Notes under the pieces: generated by a model
What the model saw: only the letters and a program-made list of their open reading frames with translations
What the model was told of the DNA's origin: nothing
The model's database searches: none
Made by a program: the position numbers and the translations under genes
In this document: positions 7,303-18,924 of the stretch, one piece after another
Position numbering within the stretch: the stretch's first letter is position 1
How the letters are laid out: every line of letters starts with the position of its first letter
DNA from: Nitrospirota bacterium
GTDB taxonomy: Bacteria > Nitrospirota > Thermodesulfovibrionia > Thermodesulfovibrionales > UBA1546
Reading direction: 5' to 3'
DNA: 64,000 nt
Assembly: GCA_009773185.1 (NCBI GenBank)
Contig: WPIF01000002.1
Location: forward strand, 98,276-162,275

Positions 7303-9876
7303 CTAATCTCCAATGACTATATTAACAAGTTTGCCTTTAACAACAAAGACTTTTTTTATTGCCTTATGCCCTGTTGCCTCTTTTATCTTTGGTTCCTCAA
7401 GTGCCTTCTGTTTAATATCCTCATCAGAAAGTCCGGTTGGCATCAAGAGTTTTGCCTTTACCTTCCCGTTAACCTGTATTACAAGCTCAATCTCATCTTC
7501 CTTTGTTATATCTTCATCCCATGAAGGCCATCGCTGTTCAAGGATGCTTGCTTTGTTCCCGATTGTTTCCCATAGTTCTTCTGCAATATGAGGAGAAAAT
7601 GGCGAAAGAAGCAGCAACAAGGCCTCTATACTGAATCTGAATACCTTCCAGTCTTCATCTGTCTTTGGTTCAAAGGATGTTATATCATTCACAAGTTCCA
7701 TCAAGGCTGCAATTGCAGTATTGAAATGATATTCCCGCTCTATGTCATTTGTTACGCGCTTAATGGTCTGGTGGGTTTTTCTTAGAAGCAGTGACGAGTG
7801 ACGAGTGACAAGTGACGAGTTAGGTTTTAACTTCTGACACCTGTATTTATAAACTATTCCCCAAATCCTGTTTAAAAATCTGTAAGAGCCGTCAACTCCC
7901 TGGTCAGACCATTCAAGGTCTCTTTCCGGCGGCGCAGCAAAGAGTGAAAACAGCCTTGATGTATCAGCTCCGTATCTGTTTATGAGATGGTCAGGGTCGA
8001 GCACATTTTTTTTGGATTTTGACATCTTCTCAACCCTTCCTCTTTCAACCGGCTTTCCGCATCTTGTGCATTTATCTTCCTTAACTTCTTCGGGGAAGAG
8101 CCATCCATGTTCAGGGCATTTAAGCGTTTCTTTGCATACCATCCCCTGTGTGAGGAGGTTTGTGAAAGGCTCGTCAAAGCCCATTATGCCGATATCTTTT
8201 ATGACCCGAGTGAAAAATCTTGAATAAAGAAGGTGCAGTACCGCATGTTCCACTCCGCCTATATACTGGTCAACAGGCATCCAGTAATCTATGGGTTTAG
8301 GGTTTAGGGGTTGGGGGTTAGCATTTTTTTTGTTACCAATCCCAAATCCCCAGTCCCCAGTCCCATTTTTTAAGCAATACGCGATGAAATACCATGATGA
8401 ATCAACAAATGTATCCATTGTGTCTGTCTCGCGCCTGGCTTTGCCTTTGCATTTCGGGCAGGGCACATTCAGAAATTTCTCGGACTCTTTCAATGGCGAG
8501 CCTCCTGTACCTGTGAACTTTACGTCTTCAGGAAGTATTACAGGGAGTTCATTTTCAGGAACAGGCACAGCCCCGCATTTGGCGCAATAGATTATAGGGA
8601 TAGGAGTGCCCCAGTATCTCTGCCTCGAAATTCCCCAATCGCGGAGCTTATAGTTTACTACCTTTTTGCCAAGCCCCTTTTTCTCTATGAACTTTGCTAT
8701 CTCTGCCCTTGCGACATCACTTCTCAGCCTGCTGTATGAGCTTGAGTTGGCGAGTATGCCATCCTCTTCGAAAGCCTCTGTAAGCTCATGGCTCGTGGCT
8801 CGTGGCTCATTGCTTGCTGGAATAATTACCTCCCTTATCGGCAAATCATATTTCTTTGCAAATTCAAAATCCCTCTGGTCATGAGCCGGCACTGACATTA
8901 TCGCTCCTGTGCCGTATTCCATCAGCACAAAGTTAGCTATATATATAGGAATCTTTTCGTCATTTGCAGGATTTATCGCATAATGCCCTGTGAAAAGCCC
9001 TATCTTTTCATCTTCCTTGCCGTATTGCTCTTTGATTTTATTAAGCGCTTTTTTGTCAGAAACAAGTTTCTCGGCAAGTTCATGCGCAGGAGCAATGCAG
9101 ACAAATGTTGCGCCGAATAAGGTGTCAGCCCTTGTCGTGAATATTCTTATTTTGTCATTTGTGCCGTCTACCCTGAAGTCTGCTTCAAGCCCCTCGCTTT
9201 TACCAATCCAGTGCTTCTGCATGAGAACTACTTTTTCAGGCCATCCTTTAAGCCCATCGCACGCTCTGAGCAGGTCTTCTGCATAATTGGTTATCCTGAA
9301 GAACCATTGCTCAAGCTGTTTCTGGATGACTGCTGTATCGCAGCGCCAGCATGCTCCGTCAATTACCTGCTCGTTGGCAAGGACTGTTGCGCATGAAGGG
9401 CACCAGTTTACAAATGATGATTTCCTGTATGCAAGCCCTTTTTCATACATCTTTAGAAAGAACCACTGGTTCCACTTGTAATATTCAGGGCTGCATGTTG
9501 TGACTTCCCTGTCCCAGTCATAGCTTAGGCCCATCCGGTTGAGCTGTTTCTTCATGTAGGCGATATTTTCATAAGTCCATTTTGCAGGATGTATGCCCTC
9601 TTTGATTGCTGCGTTTTCAGCAGGCATCCCGAATGCGTCCCATCCCATTGGGTGAATGACATTAAAGCCCCGCATCCTTTTATACCTTGCTATAACATCG
9701 CCGATGGCATAGTTGCGGACATGCCCCATGTGGATTTTGCCTGAAGGATAGGGGAACATCTCAAGGCAGTAGAATTTTTTCTTTGCAGGGTCAGCCTCTG
9801 TCCTGAAAAGGTTTCTTTCAGCCCAGCGCTTCTGCCACTTTAGTTCAACTGTTTGCGGGTCGTATCTTTCGTCCAA
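7303..9876 (-). CDS. leuS: Leucyl-tRNA synthetase
   Basis: A class I synthetase that charges tRNA-Leu. Seen motifs are [19 protein letters not shown] (HIGH box as HMGH), the CP1 editing domain, a zinc-type pair of CxxC sets ([15 protein letters not shown]), [20 protein letters not shown], and KMSKSKKN (KMSKS loop). I chose TTG 9876, which gives [18 protein letters not shown] with GGAG 8 bases upstream. The frame runs back to TTG 9945, but those codons fall in a palindromic repeat (9901-9983). Three heptamer arrays are translated in frame (7791-7820, 8293-8364, 8784-8818), each in a probable loop, so the enzyme is likely active. It lies directly upstream of lptE. Confidence 0.96.
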   Translation of the reverse strand: MDERYDPQTVELKWQKRWAERNLFRTEADPAKKKFYCLEMFPYPSGKIHMGHVRNYAIGDVIARYKRMRGFNVIHPMGWDAFGMPAENAAIKEGIHPAKWTYENIAYMKKQLNRMGLSYDWDREVTTCSPEYYKWNQWFFLKMYEKGLAYRKSSFVNWCPSCATVLANEQVIDGACWRCDTAVIQKQLEQWFFRITNYAEDLLRACDGLKGWPEKVVLMQKHWIGKSEGLEADFRVDGTNDKIRIFTTRADTLFGATFVCIAPAHELAEKLVSDKKALNKIKEQYGKEDEKIGLFTGHYAINPANDEKIPIYIANFVLMEYGTGAIMSVPAHDQRDFEFAKKYDLPIREVIIPASNEPRATSHELTEAFEEDGILANSSSYSRLRSDVARAEIAKFIEKKGLGKKVVNYKLRDWGISRQRYWGTPIPIIYCAKCGAVPVPENELPVILPEDVKFTGTGGSPLKESEKFLNVPCPKCKGKARRETDTMDTFVDSSWYFIAYCLKNGTGDWGFGIGNKKNANPQPLNPKPIDYWMPVDQYIGGVEHAVLHLLYSRFFTRVIKDIGIMGFDEPFTNLLTQGMVCKETLKCPEHGWLFPEEVKEDKCTRCGKPVERGRVEKMSKSKKNVLDPDHLINRYGADTSRLFSLFAAPPERDLEWSDQGVDGSYRFLNRIWGIVYKYRCQKLKPNSSLVTRHSSLLLRKTHQTIKRVTNDIEREYHFNTAIAALMELVNDITSFEPKTDEDWKVFRFSIEALLLLLSPFSPHIAEELWETIGNKASILEQRWPSWDEDITKEDEIELVIQVNGKVKAKLLMPTGLSDEDIKQKALEEPKIKEATGHKAIKKVFVVKGKLVNIVIGD
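7791..7820. repeat. Heptamer array in leuS
   Basis: About four copies of the 7-bp unit GTGACGA, one changed to GTGACAA. On the minus strand they encode [13 protein letters not shown] in the linker before the conserved [15 protein letters not shown] of the LeuS helical domain. Confidence 0.9.
8293..8364. repeat. Paired inverted heptamer arrays in leuS
   Basis: A run of about four GGGTTTA-like units (8293-8320) is followed, after a T-rich spacer, by about four CCCAGTC-like units (8335-8364). The two arrays are roughly complementary. They encode the Gly/Asn/Pro-rich stretch between YCLKNGT and [11 protein letters not shown], a position where LeuS length varies. Confidence 0.88.
8784..8818. repeat. 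Heptamer array in leuS
   Basis: Five units of the type GCTCGTG/GCTCATG. They encode [17 protein letters not shown] just after the REVII strand of the editing-domain region. Confidence 0.88.
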
Positions 9877-9900
9877 GATGTCTGCTCCTATTTTTGTTCT

Positions 9901-9983
9901 GTCATTCCCATGTAAATGGGAATCCAGATTTATTTCTGAGAACAATAAAACATATCCTGGATTCCCGCCTTCGCGGGAATGAC
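9901..9983. repeat. Palindromic repeat pair at leuS 5' end
   Basis: Two hairpins in opposite order: GTCATTCCC...GGGAATCCAG (9901-9927) and CTGGATTCCCG...CGGGAATGAC (9957-9983), so the outer ends are also complementary. This GTCATTCCC/GGGAATGAC type is a common dispersed bacterial repeat. It covers the leuS leader. Confidence 0.85.
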
Positions 9984-10071
9984 AACCGATAGTCCAAGAT
10001 TCAGGTATTTATTATATCTGTGCAGAGAGGGGATTGACAAGGGCAGGGGCGAGCTGCACTATTACTCTTCT

Positions 10072-10106
10072 GACTATGGCACTATGGACTTTGGAACTTT
10101 TGAACT
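10072..10106. repeat. Degenerate heptamer array
   Basis: Five degenerate 7-bp units (GACTATG, GCACTAT, GGACTTT, GGAACTT, TTGAACT) lie in the gap before the HTH/nucleotidyltransferase pair. The frame at 9979-10275 that crosses it is not a credible gene. Confidence 0.7.
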
Positions 10107-10127
10107 TGCAGTATGCCTGCAAAGGCG

Positions 10128-10168
10128 CAGTTGTCCGAAATTAACCCAGTTGCGGAATATGTGTAGGA
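10128..10168 (+). repeat. Direct repeat, left copy flanking the HTH/NTase pair
   Basis: A 41-base segment beginning CAGTTGTCCGAAATTAA that is repeated at 11300-11340 with 36 of 41 positions equal. Both copies lie just after a short degenerate tandem array. Together they bracket the two-gene cassette. Confidence 0.82.
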
Positions 10169-10271
10169 AAATGCATCTTGTATTATTTAAATTGAGGCAC
10201 TTCTGGGCTTTTGCGGTATGGAACTATCGAAAACCGGCCGCTGCCCCTTTTCCGTCTCACCGAAATATACC

Positions 10272-10333
10272 TTGACAGGGGCATAGGTATTTATATACCA
10301 TATTACATGGTAATATTACCAAACATTATGGTA
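10272..10333 (+). promoter_or_regulatory. Promoter and palindromic operator of the HTH/NTase operon
   Basis: A perfect -35 box TTGACA (10272-10277) is followed 16 bases later by a weaker -10 TATACC (10294-10299). Three overlapping inverted repeats built from TACCA/TGGTA half-sites follow: TACCAT...ATGGTA (10296-10312), a perfect 14-base palindrome TGGTAATATTACCA (10308-10321), and TACCA...TGGTA (10317-10333). The position over and just after the -10 fits repression by the HTH protein encoded next. Confidence 0.75.
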
Positions 10334-10346
10334 AGAGAGGCTTGAA

Positions 10347-10676
10347 ATGCTGGAAGGATTGTTCGGGAATATCATAATCGAGAAAATCCTGTTTTTCCTT
10401 TTTGTATATGGCGAGGGATATCCCCTGGGCATGGCAAGGGTCTTCGGAGTGCCGGTAAACAGAATTCAGCAGCAGCTCAAAAGGCTCGAAAACAGCGGAA
10501 TAGTTGCAAGCCGCCTTACAGGCAATGTAAGGCTATATACCTTCAACCCGAGATTCCCATTTCTGAAGGAATTAAAGGAGCTTGTGGCAAAGGCTTATGA
10601 ATTCGTCCCTGAAAAGGAAAAGGACGTGTACTACAGAATGCGCAAAAGACCCAGAAGAGCAGGAAAGCCTCTATGA
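10347..10676 (+). CDS. Winged-helix DNA-binding protein (likely antitoxin or autorepressor)
   Basis: A 109-residue protein with an N-terminal winged-helix DNA-binding domain. Residues about 10-65 (IIIEKILFFLFVYGEGYPLGMARVFGVPVNRIQQQLKRLENSGIVASRL) show the helix-turn-helix, and RLTGNVRLYTFNP is the wing. The C-terminus is basic (RMRKRPRRAGK). Its stop overlaps the start of the nucleotidyltransferase gene by 4 bp (ATGA), so the pair is translationally coupled. A strong promoter with a palindromic operator lies directly upstream. Transcriptional regulators paired with nucleotidyltransferases are known from toxin-antitoxin modules such as AbiE-like systems. That role is an inference here. Confidence 0.75.
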   Translation: MLEGLFGNIIIEKILFFLFVYGEGYPLGMARVFGVPVNRIQQQLKRLENSGIVASRLTGNVRLYTFNPRFPFLKELKELVAKAYEFVPEKEKDVYYRMRKRPRRAGKPL

Positions 10677-11212
10677 AAATCAAATGGAAAAGCATCGGCA
10701 TCAAGGAACTCGCTGCAATCGTATCTGATAAACTCACTGAAAGCGGAATAGACGCAATTCTGGTGGGCGGAGCATGTGTTTCCATCTATACAAAGAACAA
10801 GTACCTGTCGAGCGATCTCGATTTTGTGTCCTCCACCTCCATAAAGGAAATTTCCCCTGTGCTGTTGAAACTGGGATTTGAGAGAAAAAGCTCACGTCAT
10901 TTTGAGAGAAAAGACTGCCCTTTTTATATAGAATTTGTTCCTCCCCCTGCTGCCCTGGGGAGTGAACCAGTTGTTGAGACAAACGTTTTGAAAACAAGGC
11001 TCGGGGATATTATATTACTTACACCAACCGACAGCGTCAAAGACAGGCTTGCTGCATATTATCATTGGACTGATCCTCAGGCGCTGGAGCAGGCCCTGCT
11101 TATTGCGCGGTCGCAAAAAATCAATCTGCAAGAAGTAAAACGCTGGTCAGAGAAAGAAGGGCAGAAAGGAAAATATAATTTTTTCCTGAAGGCGATGAAG
11201 AGAAGCAAATAA
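10673..11212 (+). CDS. Nucleotidyltransferase (AbiEii/DUF6036-like)
   Basis: A 179-residue protein of the DNA polymerase beta-like nucleotidyltransferase superfamily. The motif VGGACVSIYTKNKYLSSDLDFVS (residues about 32-54) shows the GG...DLDF pattern in which the two Asp bind metal. FYIEFVPPP supplies the third acidic strand, and LTPTDSVKDRLAAYYHW is the conserved helix seen in AbiEii and DUF6036 proteins. Possible jobs are transfer of a nucleotide to tRNA or protein (toxin), or an inactive relative. It is coupled to the HTH gene by a 4-bp overlap and the pair is bracketed by 41-bp direct repeats, which suggests a mobile or recently acquired cassette. Confidence 0.8.
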   Translation: MKIKWKSIGIKELAAIVSDKLTESGIDAILVGGACVSIYTKNKYLSSDLDFVSSTSIKEISPVLLKLGFERKSSRHFERKDCPFYIEFVPPPAALGSEPVVETNVLKTRLGDIILLTPTDSVKDRLAAYYHWTDPQALEQALLIARSQKINLQEVKRWSEKEGQKGKYNFFLKAMKRSK

Positions 11213-11222
11213 TTTTTCTGCA

Positions 11223-11254
11223 CTTGCTTACTTGCCGACTTGCCCGCTTGTCGA
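11223..11254. repeat. Octamer array
   Basis: Four 8-bp units (CTTGCTTA, CTTGCCGA, CTTGCCCG, CTTGTCGA) sit just after the nucleotidyltransferase stop codon and before the right direct repeat. Confidence 0.75.
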
Positions 11255-11299
11255 AGCGCAGCGTAGAGTCGCCCGGGGCGACCCCGCTTCCTCACGACT

Positions 11300-11340
11300 C
11301 AGTTGTCCGAAATTAAAACAGTTGCGGAGTAGGTGAAGGA
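11300..11340 (+). repeat. Direct repeat, right copy flanking the HTH/NTase pair
   Basis: The second copy of the 41-base repeat at 10128-10168. It is preceded by an octamer array and by a GC-rich inverted repeat (GTCGCCC/GGGGCGAC, about 11268-11283). Confidence 0.82.
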
Positions 11341-11384
11341 GGGCCTACTAAAAAACTGGGATGTGATTATTCTGCTAATTATTC

Positions 11385-12401
11385 CTAACGCTTGTTAGCT
11401 GCTTTTATCATAGGTCTGCAGCTTCTAATCATATTCCTTACTGCATCACTAGCGTGCTTTTCCTCAACAACACGCTCTTTAAACGCAATCAGATTGATCG
11501 GCGGTTTATTGTGAATAGCTTGAACCATTAATTTCCCGAGCAAGAAAGCTGCCTTATTATTTTCCTTAAACCCTCCACGCAGACACCGCCTTACACCAGA
11601 GGCAAGGAGGTCGGCTATCTGAATCCCCACGCTGCGTTTCGAGTCCTCAAATTTCAAATTTTTACGTAAGACCTTTTGGATGTTCAGACCTGAATTTACC
11701 TCCAACCCATAGAGTTCCTTTAGATAGGTAGGGGCTTGACCTTTTTCATACATATATGGTGCTAGTGGGCTATAGTCAAACCCTTCGATCATAATTAAAG
11801 GTTTATCTATCGACATAGTTTGTAACAACGCTGGCGTTATTTTTTCAAATGCATCTTCAAACTCTGTCTTTGATACATTTTTCTGATCGATTTTCCAGCG
11901 AAAGATGCTTAGCGCATTTGGATTTCTCTGAACAAAATACGGTATCAAGCGGCCTACCACATCAAATATAAGATTAACCTGGCAGTAAAGCTGGACATAA
12001 AGCTGTGGAGAAAGGCTTCGTAATTGTTCTGCAAGTATTCTTACTCCCTTCTTACCACTCTCATATTTCACTTTGTCGATATGAACAAGGACGGCTTCAG
12101 CCTGATGGTATTGATGATCCTTTACTGCATCCAAATCATTACAGCCCGCATCTGTTGCCGTACAAAACAGTACCCCATTTAACAACCCTATATCTTGTAT
12201 AAAATCAAGGTAATCATGTTCTTGAACATGTTTAAGCTTTATTTCGGCAAAAACATTAGCATTGCATTTTCTCTTCAGTTTGTTTAAGGCAGTCTCAATC
12301 TTTCTTTCAGACTCTGGGGTGGCGTAAGCAGCGACTGAATTCCATGTACCATGCTGTGAAGCATTTACAAAGGAGCCTGACTCATCTATAAAAATATTCA
12401 T
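11385..12401 (-). CDS. DUF3800 domain protein
   Basis: A 338-residue protein starting MNIFIDESGSF, the FIDESG motif of the DUF3800 family, with the late conserved segment SVGIQIADLLASGVRRCL. The pattern of acidic residues is often taken as an RNase H-like metal site, but the family is not characterised to my knowledge. DUF3800 genes are typical of accessory and defence-rich regions. It lies next to the HTH/nucleotidyltransferase cassette and between housekeeping blocks, which supports transfer. No signal peptide is seen. The start ATG 12401 has only weak ribosome-site support (AAGGGGCATTC upstream). Confidence 0.8.
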   Translation of the reverse strand: MNIFIDESGSFVNASQHGTWNSVAAYATPESERKIETALNKLKRKCNANVFAEIKLKHVQEHDYLDFIQDIGLLNGVLFCTATDAGCNDLDAVKDHQYHQAEAVLVHIDKVKYESGKKGVRILAEQLRSLSPQLYVQLYCQVNLIFDVVGRLIPYFVQRNPNALSIFRWKIDQKNVSKTEFEDAFEKITPALLQTMSIDKPLIMIEGFDYSPLAPYMYEKGQAPTYLKELYGLEVNSGLNIQKVLRKNLKFEDSKRSVGIQIADLLASGVRRCLRGGFKENNKAAFLLGKLMVQAIHNKPPINLIAFKERVVEEKHASDAVRNMIRSCRPMIKAANKR

Positions 12402-12540
12402 GAATGCCCCTTGTTTAGAGAGCTATGTTGCATGCGGCTGTTTGTGATGATTTTAGGGGGAAATTATGGGTTCTGTCAAGAAGAATCTCTAGAAAAATAT
12501 CTATGCTGTGAATGCTTAACTCAAAAGCAAAAAAAGATTT

Positions 12541-14322
12541 CTACTCTACCGGCACATCAGTCTTTATATGAAGTTCTTTGAGTTGTTTGGGCTCGACTGT
12601 TGAAGGCGCTCCTGACATCATGCAGAATGCCTTCTGGGTTTTTGGGAATGCTATAACGTCTCTTATTGAAGTTGCGCCGACCATTATCATCACGAGCCTG
12701 TCAAGGCCGAGAGCTATTCCTCCATGCGGAGGCGCGCCGTACTGGAGCGCATCAAGAAGGAATCCGAACTTCATCTTTGCATCTTCTTCAGAGATATCTA
12801 AAACCTCGAACATCTTCTTTTGCACATCCTGCCTGTGGATACGAATGCTTCCGCCGCCTATCTCATAGCCGTTAAGGACAATGTCATAAGCCTTTGCCTT
12901 AAGGGATGAAAGCATGTCTTTGTCATTAATATTTCCCGAAAGCATTTTTTCTATATCATCATCCATCGGGGATGTGAACGGATGGTGCATTGCCTGAAAC
13001 CTTGATTCTTCCTCGTCCCACTCAAGCAATGGGAAATCCAGAATCCATGCGAATTTATATCCGGGCTTAATCAGGTTTAATCTTTCACCCAGTGCAAGCC
13101 TCATCCTGCTTAATACATCATATGTCACCTTTGGCTTGTCAGCTACAAACATCATCAAATCGCCTTCTTTCGCCTCAAGCCTCTCAGCCATCTTTTTTAA
13201 GACATCTTCCGGGAAGAACTTTGCTATGGGAGATTCAAAACCATTCTTGACCTTTATCCATGCAAGGCCTTTTGCGCCGAATGACTGCGCCTCTGCTGTA
13301 AGCATGTCTATCTCTTTTCTTGAAAGAGCTGCCATTCCTTTTCCATTTATGGCCTTTACCATTCCCCTGTTATTTATTGCATCGAGGAAAACCTTGAACG
13401 TGCCCTTCAAAGCGAGGTCTGCCATGTCTTTAAGTTCAAGGCCGAATCTTAAATCAGGCTTGTCATTTCCAAACCTCTCCATTGACTCGTGAAAACTCAG
13501 CCTCTGAAACGGGGTTTCGACATCTATATTCATAACATCCTTGAAGAGTTTTTTCATCATGCCTTCCATGAGAGAAAGCACATTTTCCCTGTCAACAAAT
13601 GACATCTCCAAATCCACCTGAGTAAATTCAGGCTGGCGGTCGGCACGCAGGTCTTCATCCCTGAAACATTTCACTATCTGAAAATATTTTTCCATTCCTG
13701 CAACCATCAATATCTGCTTAAACAACTGCGGCGATTGCGGAAGCGCATAGAAATGTCCGGGATTTAATCTGCTCGGCACAAGATAATCCCTTGCGCCTTC
13801 AGGAGTTGATTTTGTGAGCATCGGAGTCTCGATTTCAAGAAATCCTTTTTCATCGAGATAATCCCGCATTACCTTTGAGATTCTATGCCGCATTATAAGG
13901 TTCTGCTGCATCTCAGGCCGCCTGAGGTCAAGGTATCTGTGTTTTAACCTGAGCGCCTCTCCTGCGTCAGCTGCCTCTTCCATGTTATAGGGCAAAGGTG
14001 AAGCCTCGTTCAGGACTTCCAGCTTGTTTACGTACAGCTCTGCCATGCCGGTAGGGATATTCGGATTTTCTGTTCCTTCAGGCCTTTTTCTTATTTCGCC
14101 TGATACTGCTATAACATATTCAGCGCGGAGGTCATGGGCCTTTGTATGCGCATCTCCTGCGATATCCGGGCTGAATACAATCTGGCAGAGGCCGCTCCTG
14201 TCACGCAGGTCTATGAAAATGAGCCCTCCGTGGTCTCTTCTCCTGAAGACCCATCCTGCAATGCTTATGCTTGAGCCTATGTCGGTTTCTCTAATCTCTC
14301 CGCAATTTTTATCTCTTCTCAT
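12541..14322 (-). CDS. aspS: Aspartyl-tRNA synthetase
   Basis: A class IIb synthetase of about 593 residues that charges tRNA-Asp. It has the N-terminal OB fold ([26 protein letters not shown]), the class II core with [18 protein letters not shown] motif 1 (seen as [12 protein letters not shown]), motif 2 [17 protein letters not shown], the bacterial GAD insert, and motif 3 [11 protein letters not shown]. The length and GAD domain mark the bacterial type. I chose ATG 14322 because GGAG stands 6-9 bases upstream. A TTG at 14340 is also open. The start overlaps the end of the pseudouridine synthase gene by 14 bp, so the two are probably co-transcribed. Confidence 0.96.
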   Translation of the reverse strand: MRRDKNCGEIRETDIGSSISIAGWVFRRRDHGGLIFIDLRDRSGLCQIVFSPDIAGDAHTKAHDLRAEYVIAVSGEIRKRPEGTENPNIPTGMAELYVNKLEVLNEASPLPYNMEEAADAGEALRLKHRYLDLRRPEMQQNLIMRHRISKVMRDYLDEKGFLEIETPMLTKSTPEGARDYLVPSRLNPGHFYALPQSPQLFKQILMVAGMEKYFQIVKCFRDEDLRADRQPEFTQVDLEMSFVDRENVLSLMEGMMKKLFKDVMNIDVETPFQRLSFHESMERFGNDKPDLRFGLELKDMADLALKGTFKVFLDAINNRGMVKAINGKGMAALSRKEIDMLTAEAQSFGAKGLAWIKVKNGFESPIAKFFPEDVLKKMAERLEAKEGDLMMFVADKPKVTYDVLSRMRLALGERLNLIKPGYKFAWILDFPLLEWDEEESRFQAMHHPFTSPMDDDIEKMLSGNINDKDMLSSLKAKAYDIVLNGYEIGGGSIRIHRQDVQKKMFEVLDISEEDAKMKFGFLLDALQYGAPPHGGIALGLDRLVMIMVGATSIRDVIAFPKTQKAFCMMSGAPSTVEPKQLKELHIKTDVPVE

Positions 14323-15049
14323 CGTTTCTCCGGCCAACAACTTCCTTTTTTATCTTACTTACTTCTTCAGGCGTCAGATATCTTATCTCACCCGGAGGAA
14401 GCTTCCCAAGTTCTATCCCATTAATACGCACTCTTTTAAGTTTCAGGACCGAATGCCCTACTTTTTGGAACATCCTTCTTACCTGTCTTTTTTTCCCCTC
14501 ATATATTGTAATTTCTATCCAGGAATTTTCCTCGGTCTTCCTGAGCTTTTTTAACCTGGCCGGCGAGGTCATTCCGTCTTCAAGTTTTACCCCTCTTTTC
14601 AGTTTTTCTATTTTATCGTCCTCTATAAGGCCCTTTATTTTAACATGATATGTCTTTGGAATCTTCTTTGACGGATGCAGAATGGCATGCGTAAAATCTC
14701 CGTCATTTGTCAGAAGCAGAAGCCCTTCTGAATCATAATCAAGCCTTCCCACAGGGAATACCCTGTATTTTATTTTTCTCAGGTAATCCCTTATGGACGG
14801 CCTTTCCTCTGCTTCCGAGAGCGTTGTAATCACGCCTCTGGGTTTGTTAATCATGAGGTATACTTTTGGCTCGGGCCTTGTAAGAAGTTTACCGTCGAGC
14901 TTTATATGGTCTTTTGTCATGTCTGCCTTCATTCCGAGGGCAGCAACTTGCCCGTTAACAGTGACCCTTCCTTCGAGGATTATCTCTTCTGCGCCTCTTC
15001 TTGAGGCAATTCCCATCTTTGCGAGTATCTTCTGCAGCCGTTCTTCCAT
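14309..15049 (-). CDS. rluB: 23S rRNA pseudouridine synthase, RluB/RsuA family
   Basis: A 246-residue pseudouridine synthase. The N-terminal S4 RNA-binding domain is [33 protein letters not shown]. The catalytic motif is [19 protein letters not shown], in which the Asp of RLD attacks the uridine. The C-terminal [26 protein letters not shown] matches the RsuA/RluB/RluE group. RluB modifies U2605 of 23S rRNA in E. coli; RsuA or RluE specificity cannot be ruled out. It lies upstream of aspS with a 14-bp overlap. A copy of the covarying-arm repeat lies in its upstream gap. Confidence 0.9.
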   Translation of the reverse strand: MEERLQKILAKMGIASRRGAEEIILEGRVTVNGQVAALGMKADMTKDHIKLDGKLLTRPEPKVYLMINKPRGVITTLSEAEERPSIRDYLRKIKYRVFPVGRLDYDSEGLLLLTNDGDFTHAILHPSKKIPKTYHVKIKGLIEDDKIEKLKRGVKLEDGMTSPARLKKLRKTEENSWIEITIYEGKKRQVRRMFQKVGHSVLKLKRVRINGIELGKLPPGEIRYLTPEEVSKIKKEVVGRRNDEKR

Positions 15050-15123
15050 AGTTTATGATGATAACATAAAGATATATGCTACTGGCAATTTTAAGGACAT
15101 TCTTAAATTATAGATAGAAAAAA

Positions 15124-15252
15124 TAGTAACAGGATAAATCTTTCGCTCATTCTCGGTCGAATCGACCTCCGAGGATTTTGCCTCTTTATATTTTCATTTT
15201 ATGCTGTAGGACTATCGGCAAAATAAGCCGCTCAAGACCAATCCTGTTACTA
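15124..15252 (-). repeat. Covarying-arm intergenic element, copy A
   Basis: 129 bp with perfect 12-bp outer arms (TAGTAACAGGAT and ATCCTGTTACTA). The interior, read on the minus strand, carries TTGAGCGG, ATTTTGCC...GGCAAAAT, CCTCGGAGG, a small hairpin and CGAGAATGAGCGAAA. It lies in the gap between the divergent rluB and pncC. Confidence 0.88.
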
Positions 15253-15347
15253 GCTGAAAGGTCAACCTTATGCCGTTCCTATTTAAAATGTCTGAAAATT
15301 AGTATATATTTATAGCAACCGGTGGATTCATTATTTAAGGGGTAAAT

Positions 15348-17877
<2,530 letters not shown>

Positions 17878-17929
17878 TAAGGCTTAAGACTTTATTATAT
17901 TAGTTGAAAATGCAGAGAAGGAGAAGGTT

Positions 17930-18421
17930 ATGAGAAGTTGGCTTATTTTTTTAACAGCAATCATTCTGTTGTCAATTTTTATATCTCCTGCATCATCCGA
18001 GATTTACAAATGGAAAGATAAGGATGGAAATATTTTTTACTCTGATTCCCCTCCGGCTGGCATTGATGTGCAAAAAAAGAAATTCAGGGAGGACAGAATC
18101 GAAAGGCAGGAAACAAAAGAGAGCAGTCATAAGTCAGAAAACAATACATTAAAAGAGAACAAACCATACAGTGATGTAGAGGTCGTCATGTATATGACGT
18201 CGTGGTGCGGATATTGCAAAAAGGCAAGAGAGTATATCAATTCTCTCGGCGTAAGATTAACCGAATATGATGTGGAGCGGGATAAAAGTAAAAATAGCGA
18301 AATGCTGAGTAAAAGCGGGGGATATAAAGGAGTTCCGCTTATTGATGTCGAAGGCGTAATAATAAGGGGGTATGTGCCGGATGCTATCAAAACAGCAGTA
18401 GAAAAAAGTAGGAGTCTATGA
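17930..18421 (+). CDS. Exported DUF4124-glutaredoxin fusion
   Basis: A 163-residue protein with a Sec signal peptide (MRSWLIFLTAIILLSIFISPASS). A DUF4124 segment follows (EIYKWKDKDGNIFYSDSPPAG, residues about 24-45), then a charged linker, then a glutaredoxin domain (VVMYMTSWCGYCKKAREYINS) with the redox pair CGYC and the cis-Pro region GGYKGVPLIDVEG. It is probably a periplasmic thiol-disulfide protein. The stop overlaps the next start by 4 bp. The start follows GGAGAAGG. Confidence 0.85.
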   Translation: MRSWLIFLTAIILLSIFISPASSEIYKWKDKDGNIFYSDSPPAGIDVQKKKFREDRIERQETKESSHKSENNTLKENKPYSDVEVVMYMTSWCGYCKKAREYINSLGVRLTEYDVERDKSKNSEMLSKSGGYKGVPLIDVEGVIIRGYVPDAIKTAVEKSRSL

Positions 18422-18768
18422 AGATAAATGGTTATTCCTTCGGCAAGATTACTGTTGACGGAAAGACCTATACCTCTGATGTGGTTATCTATCCTGAAAG
18501 GGTTGATTCGTCATGGTGGCGGAAGGAAGGGCATTATCTCCAGCCGGTTGATTTGGAGGAGATATTTAAAGCGAAGCCTGATATTTTGATAATAGGTGCT
18601 GGCCATGATGGAGTAATGAGGGTTCCGGATGAGACATTAAATTTTATTAAGGCAAAGAGAATTAATGTTTATGCCGATAAAACCGGCAGGGCGGTTGAAG
18701 AATATAATAGACTTCAGGCTGAAAAAACTAAAAAGATAGTGGTCGCCGCTCTACATCTTACGTGTTGA
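18418..18768 (+). CDS. Mth938-like (DUF498) domain protein
   Basis: A 116-residue protein of the Mth938/NDUFAF3 (DUF498) family. Conserved parts are INGYSFGKITVDGKTYTSDVVIYPERVDSSWWRKEGH, LKAKPDILIIGAGHDGVM-type strand (here IFKAKPDILIIGAGHDGVMRV) and NVYADKTGRAVEEYN. Its biochemical role in bacteria is not known. It overlaps the exported glutaredoxin gene by 4 bp, so the two are co-translated, though one product is cytoplasmic and the other exported. Confidence 0.85.
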   Translation: MKINGYSFGKITVDGKTYTSDVVIYPERVDSSWWRKEGHYLQPVDLEEIFKAKPDILIIGAGHDGVMRVPDETLNFIKAKRINVYADKTGRAVEEYNRLQAEKTKKIVVAALHLTC

Positions 18769-18770
18769 GC

Positions 18771-18904
18771 ATAATATGCGGGAGGGAATTGTCTTGAGCG
18801 GTTTTTTTGCCTGCCTCTATGCAGAATGCATGGACAGGCAAAACCTCGGAGGTCGCCGGAGGCGACTGAGAATGAGCGAAAGATTGTTCCCTCCCGCATA
18901 CTAT
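18771..18904 (+). repeat. Covarying-arm intergenic element, copy B
   Basis: 134 bp with 18-bp outer arms carrying one mismatch (core ATGCGGGAGGGAA and TTCCCTCCCGCAT). The interior reads TTGAGCGG, TTTTGCC, AGGCAAAA, CCTCGGAGG, a hairpin with stem GTCGCC/GGCGAC, then GAGAATGAGCGAAAG. It fills the gap between the Mth938-like gene and the endonuclease III homolog. Confidence 0.88.
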
Positions 18905-18924
18905 AGAGTTATTAGATTATAAAG

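Noticed and set aside
7201..7310. CRISPR-like or microsatellite locus
   Set aside because: The units are 7 bp with no spacers and they are translated as the LptE signal, so this is not a CRISPR array.
9979..10275. 98-residue plus-strand frame before the HTH gene
   Set aside because: It runs through the palindromic repeat, the heptamer array and the direct repeat, has no ribosome site and looks like translated repeat.
12402..12540. Attachment site or insertion end beside DUF3800
   Set aside because: No direct or inverted repeat pair was found around the DUF3800 gene.
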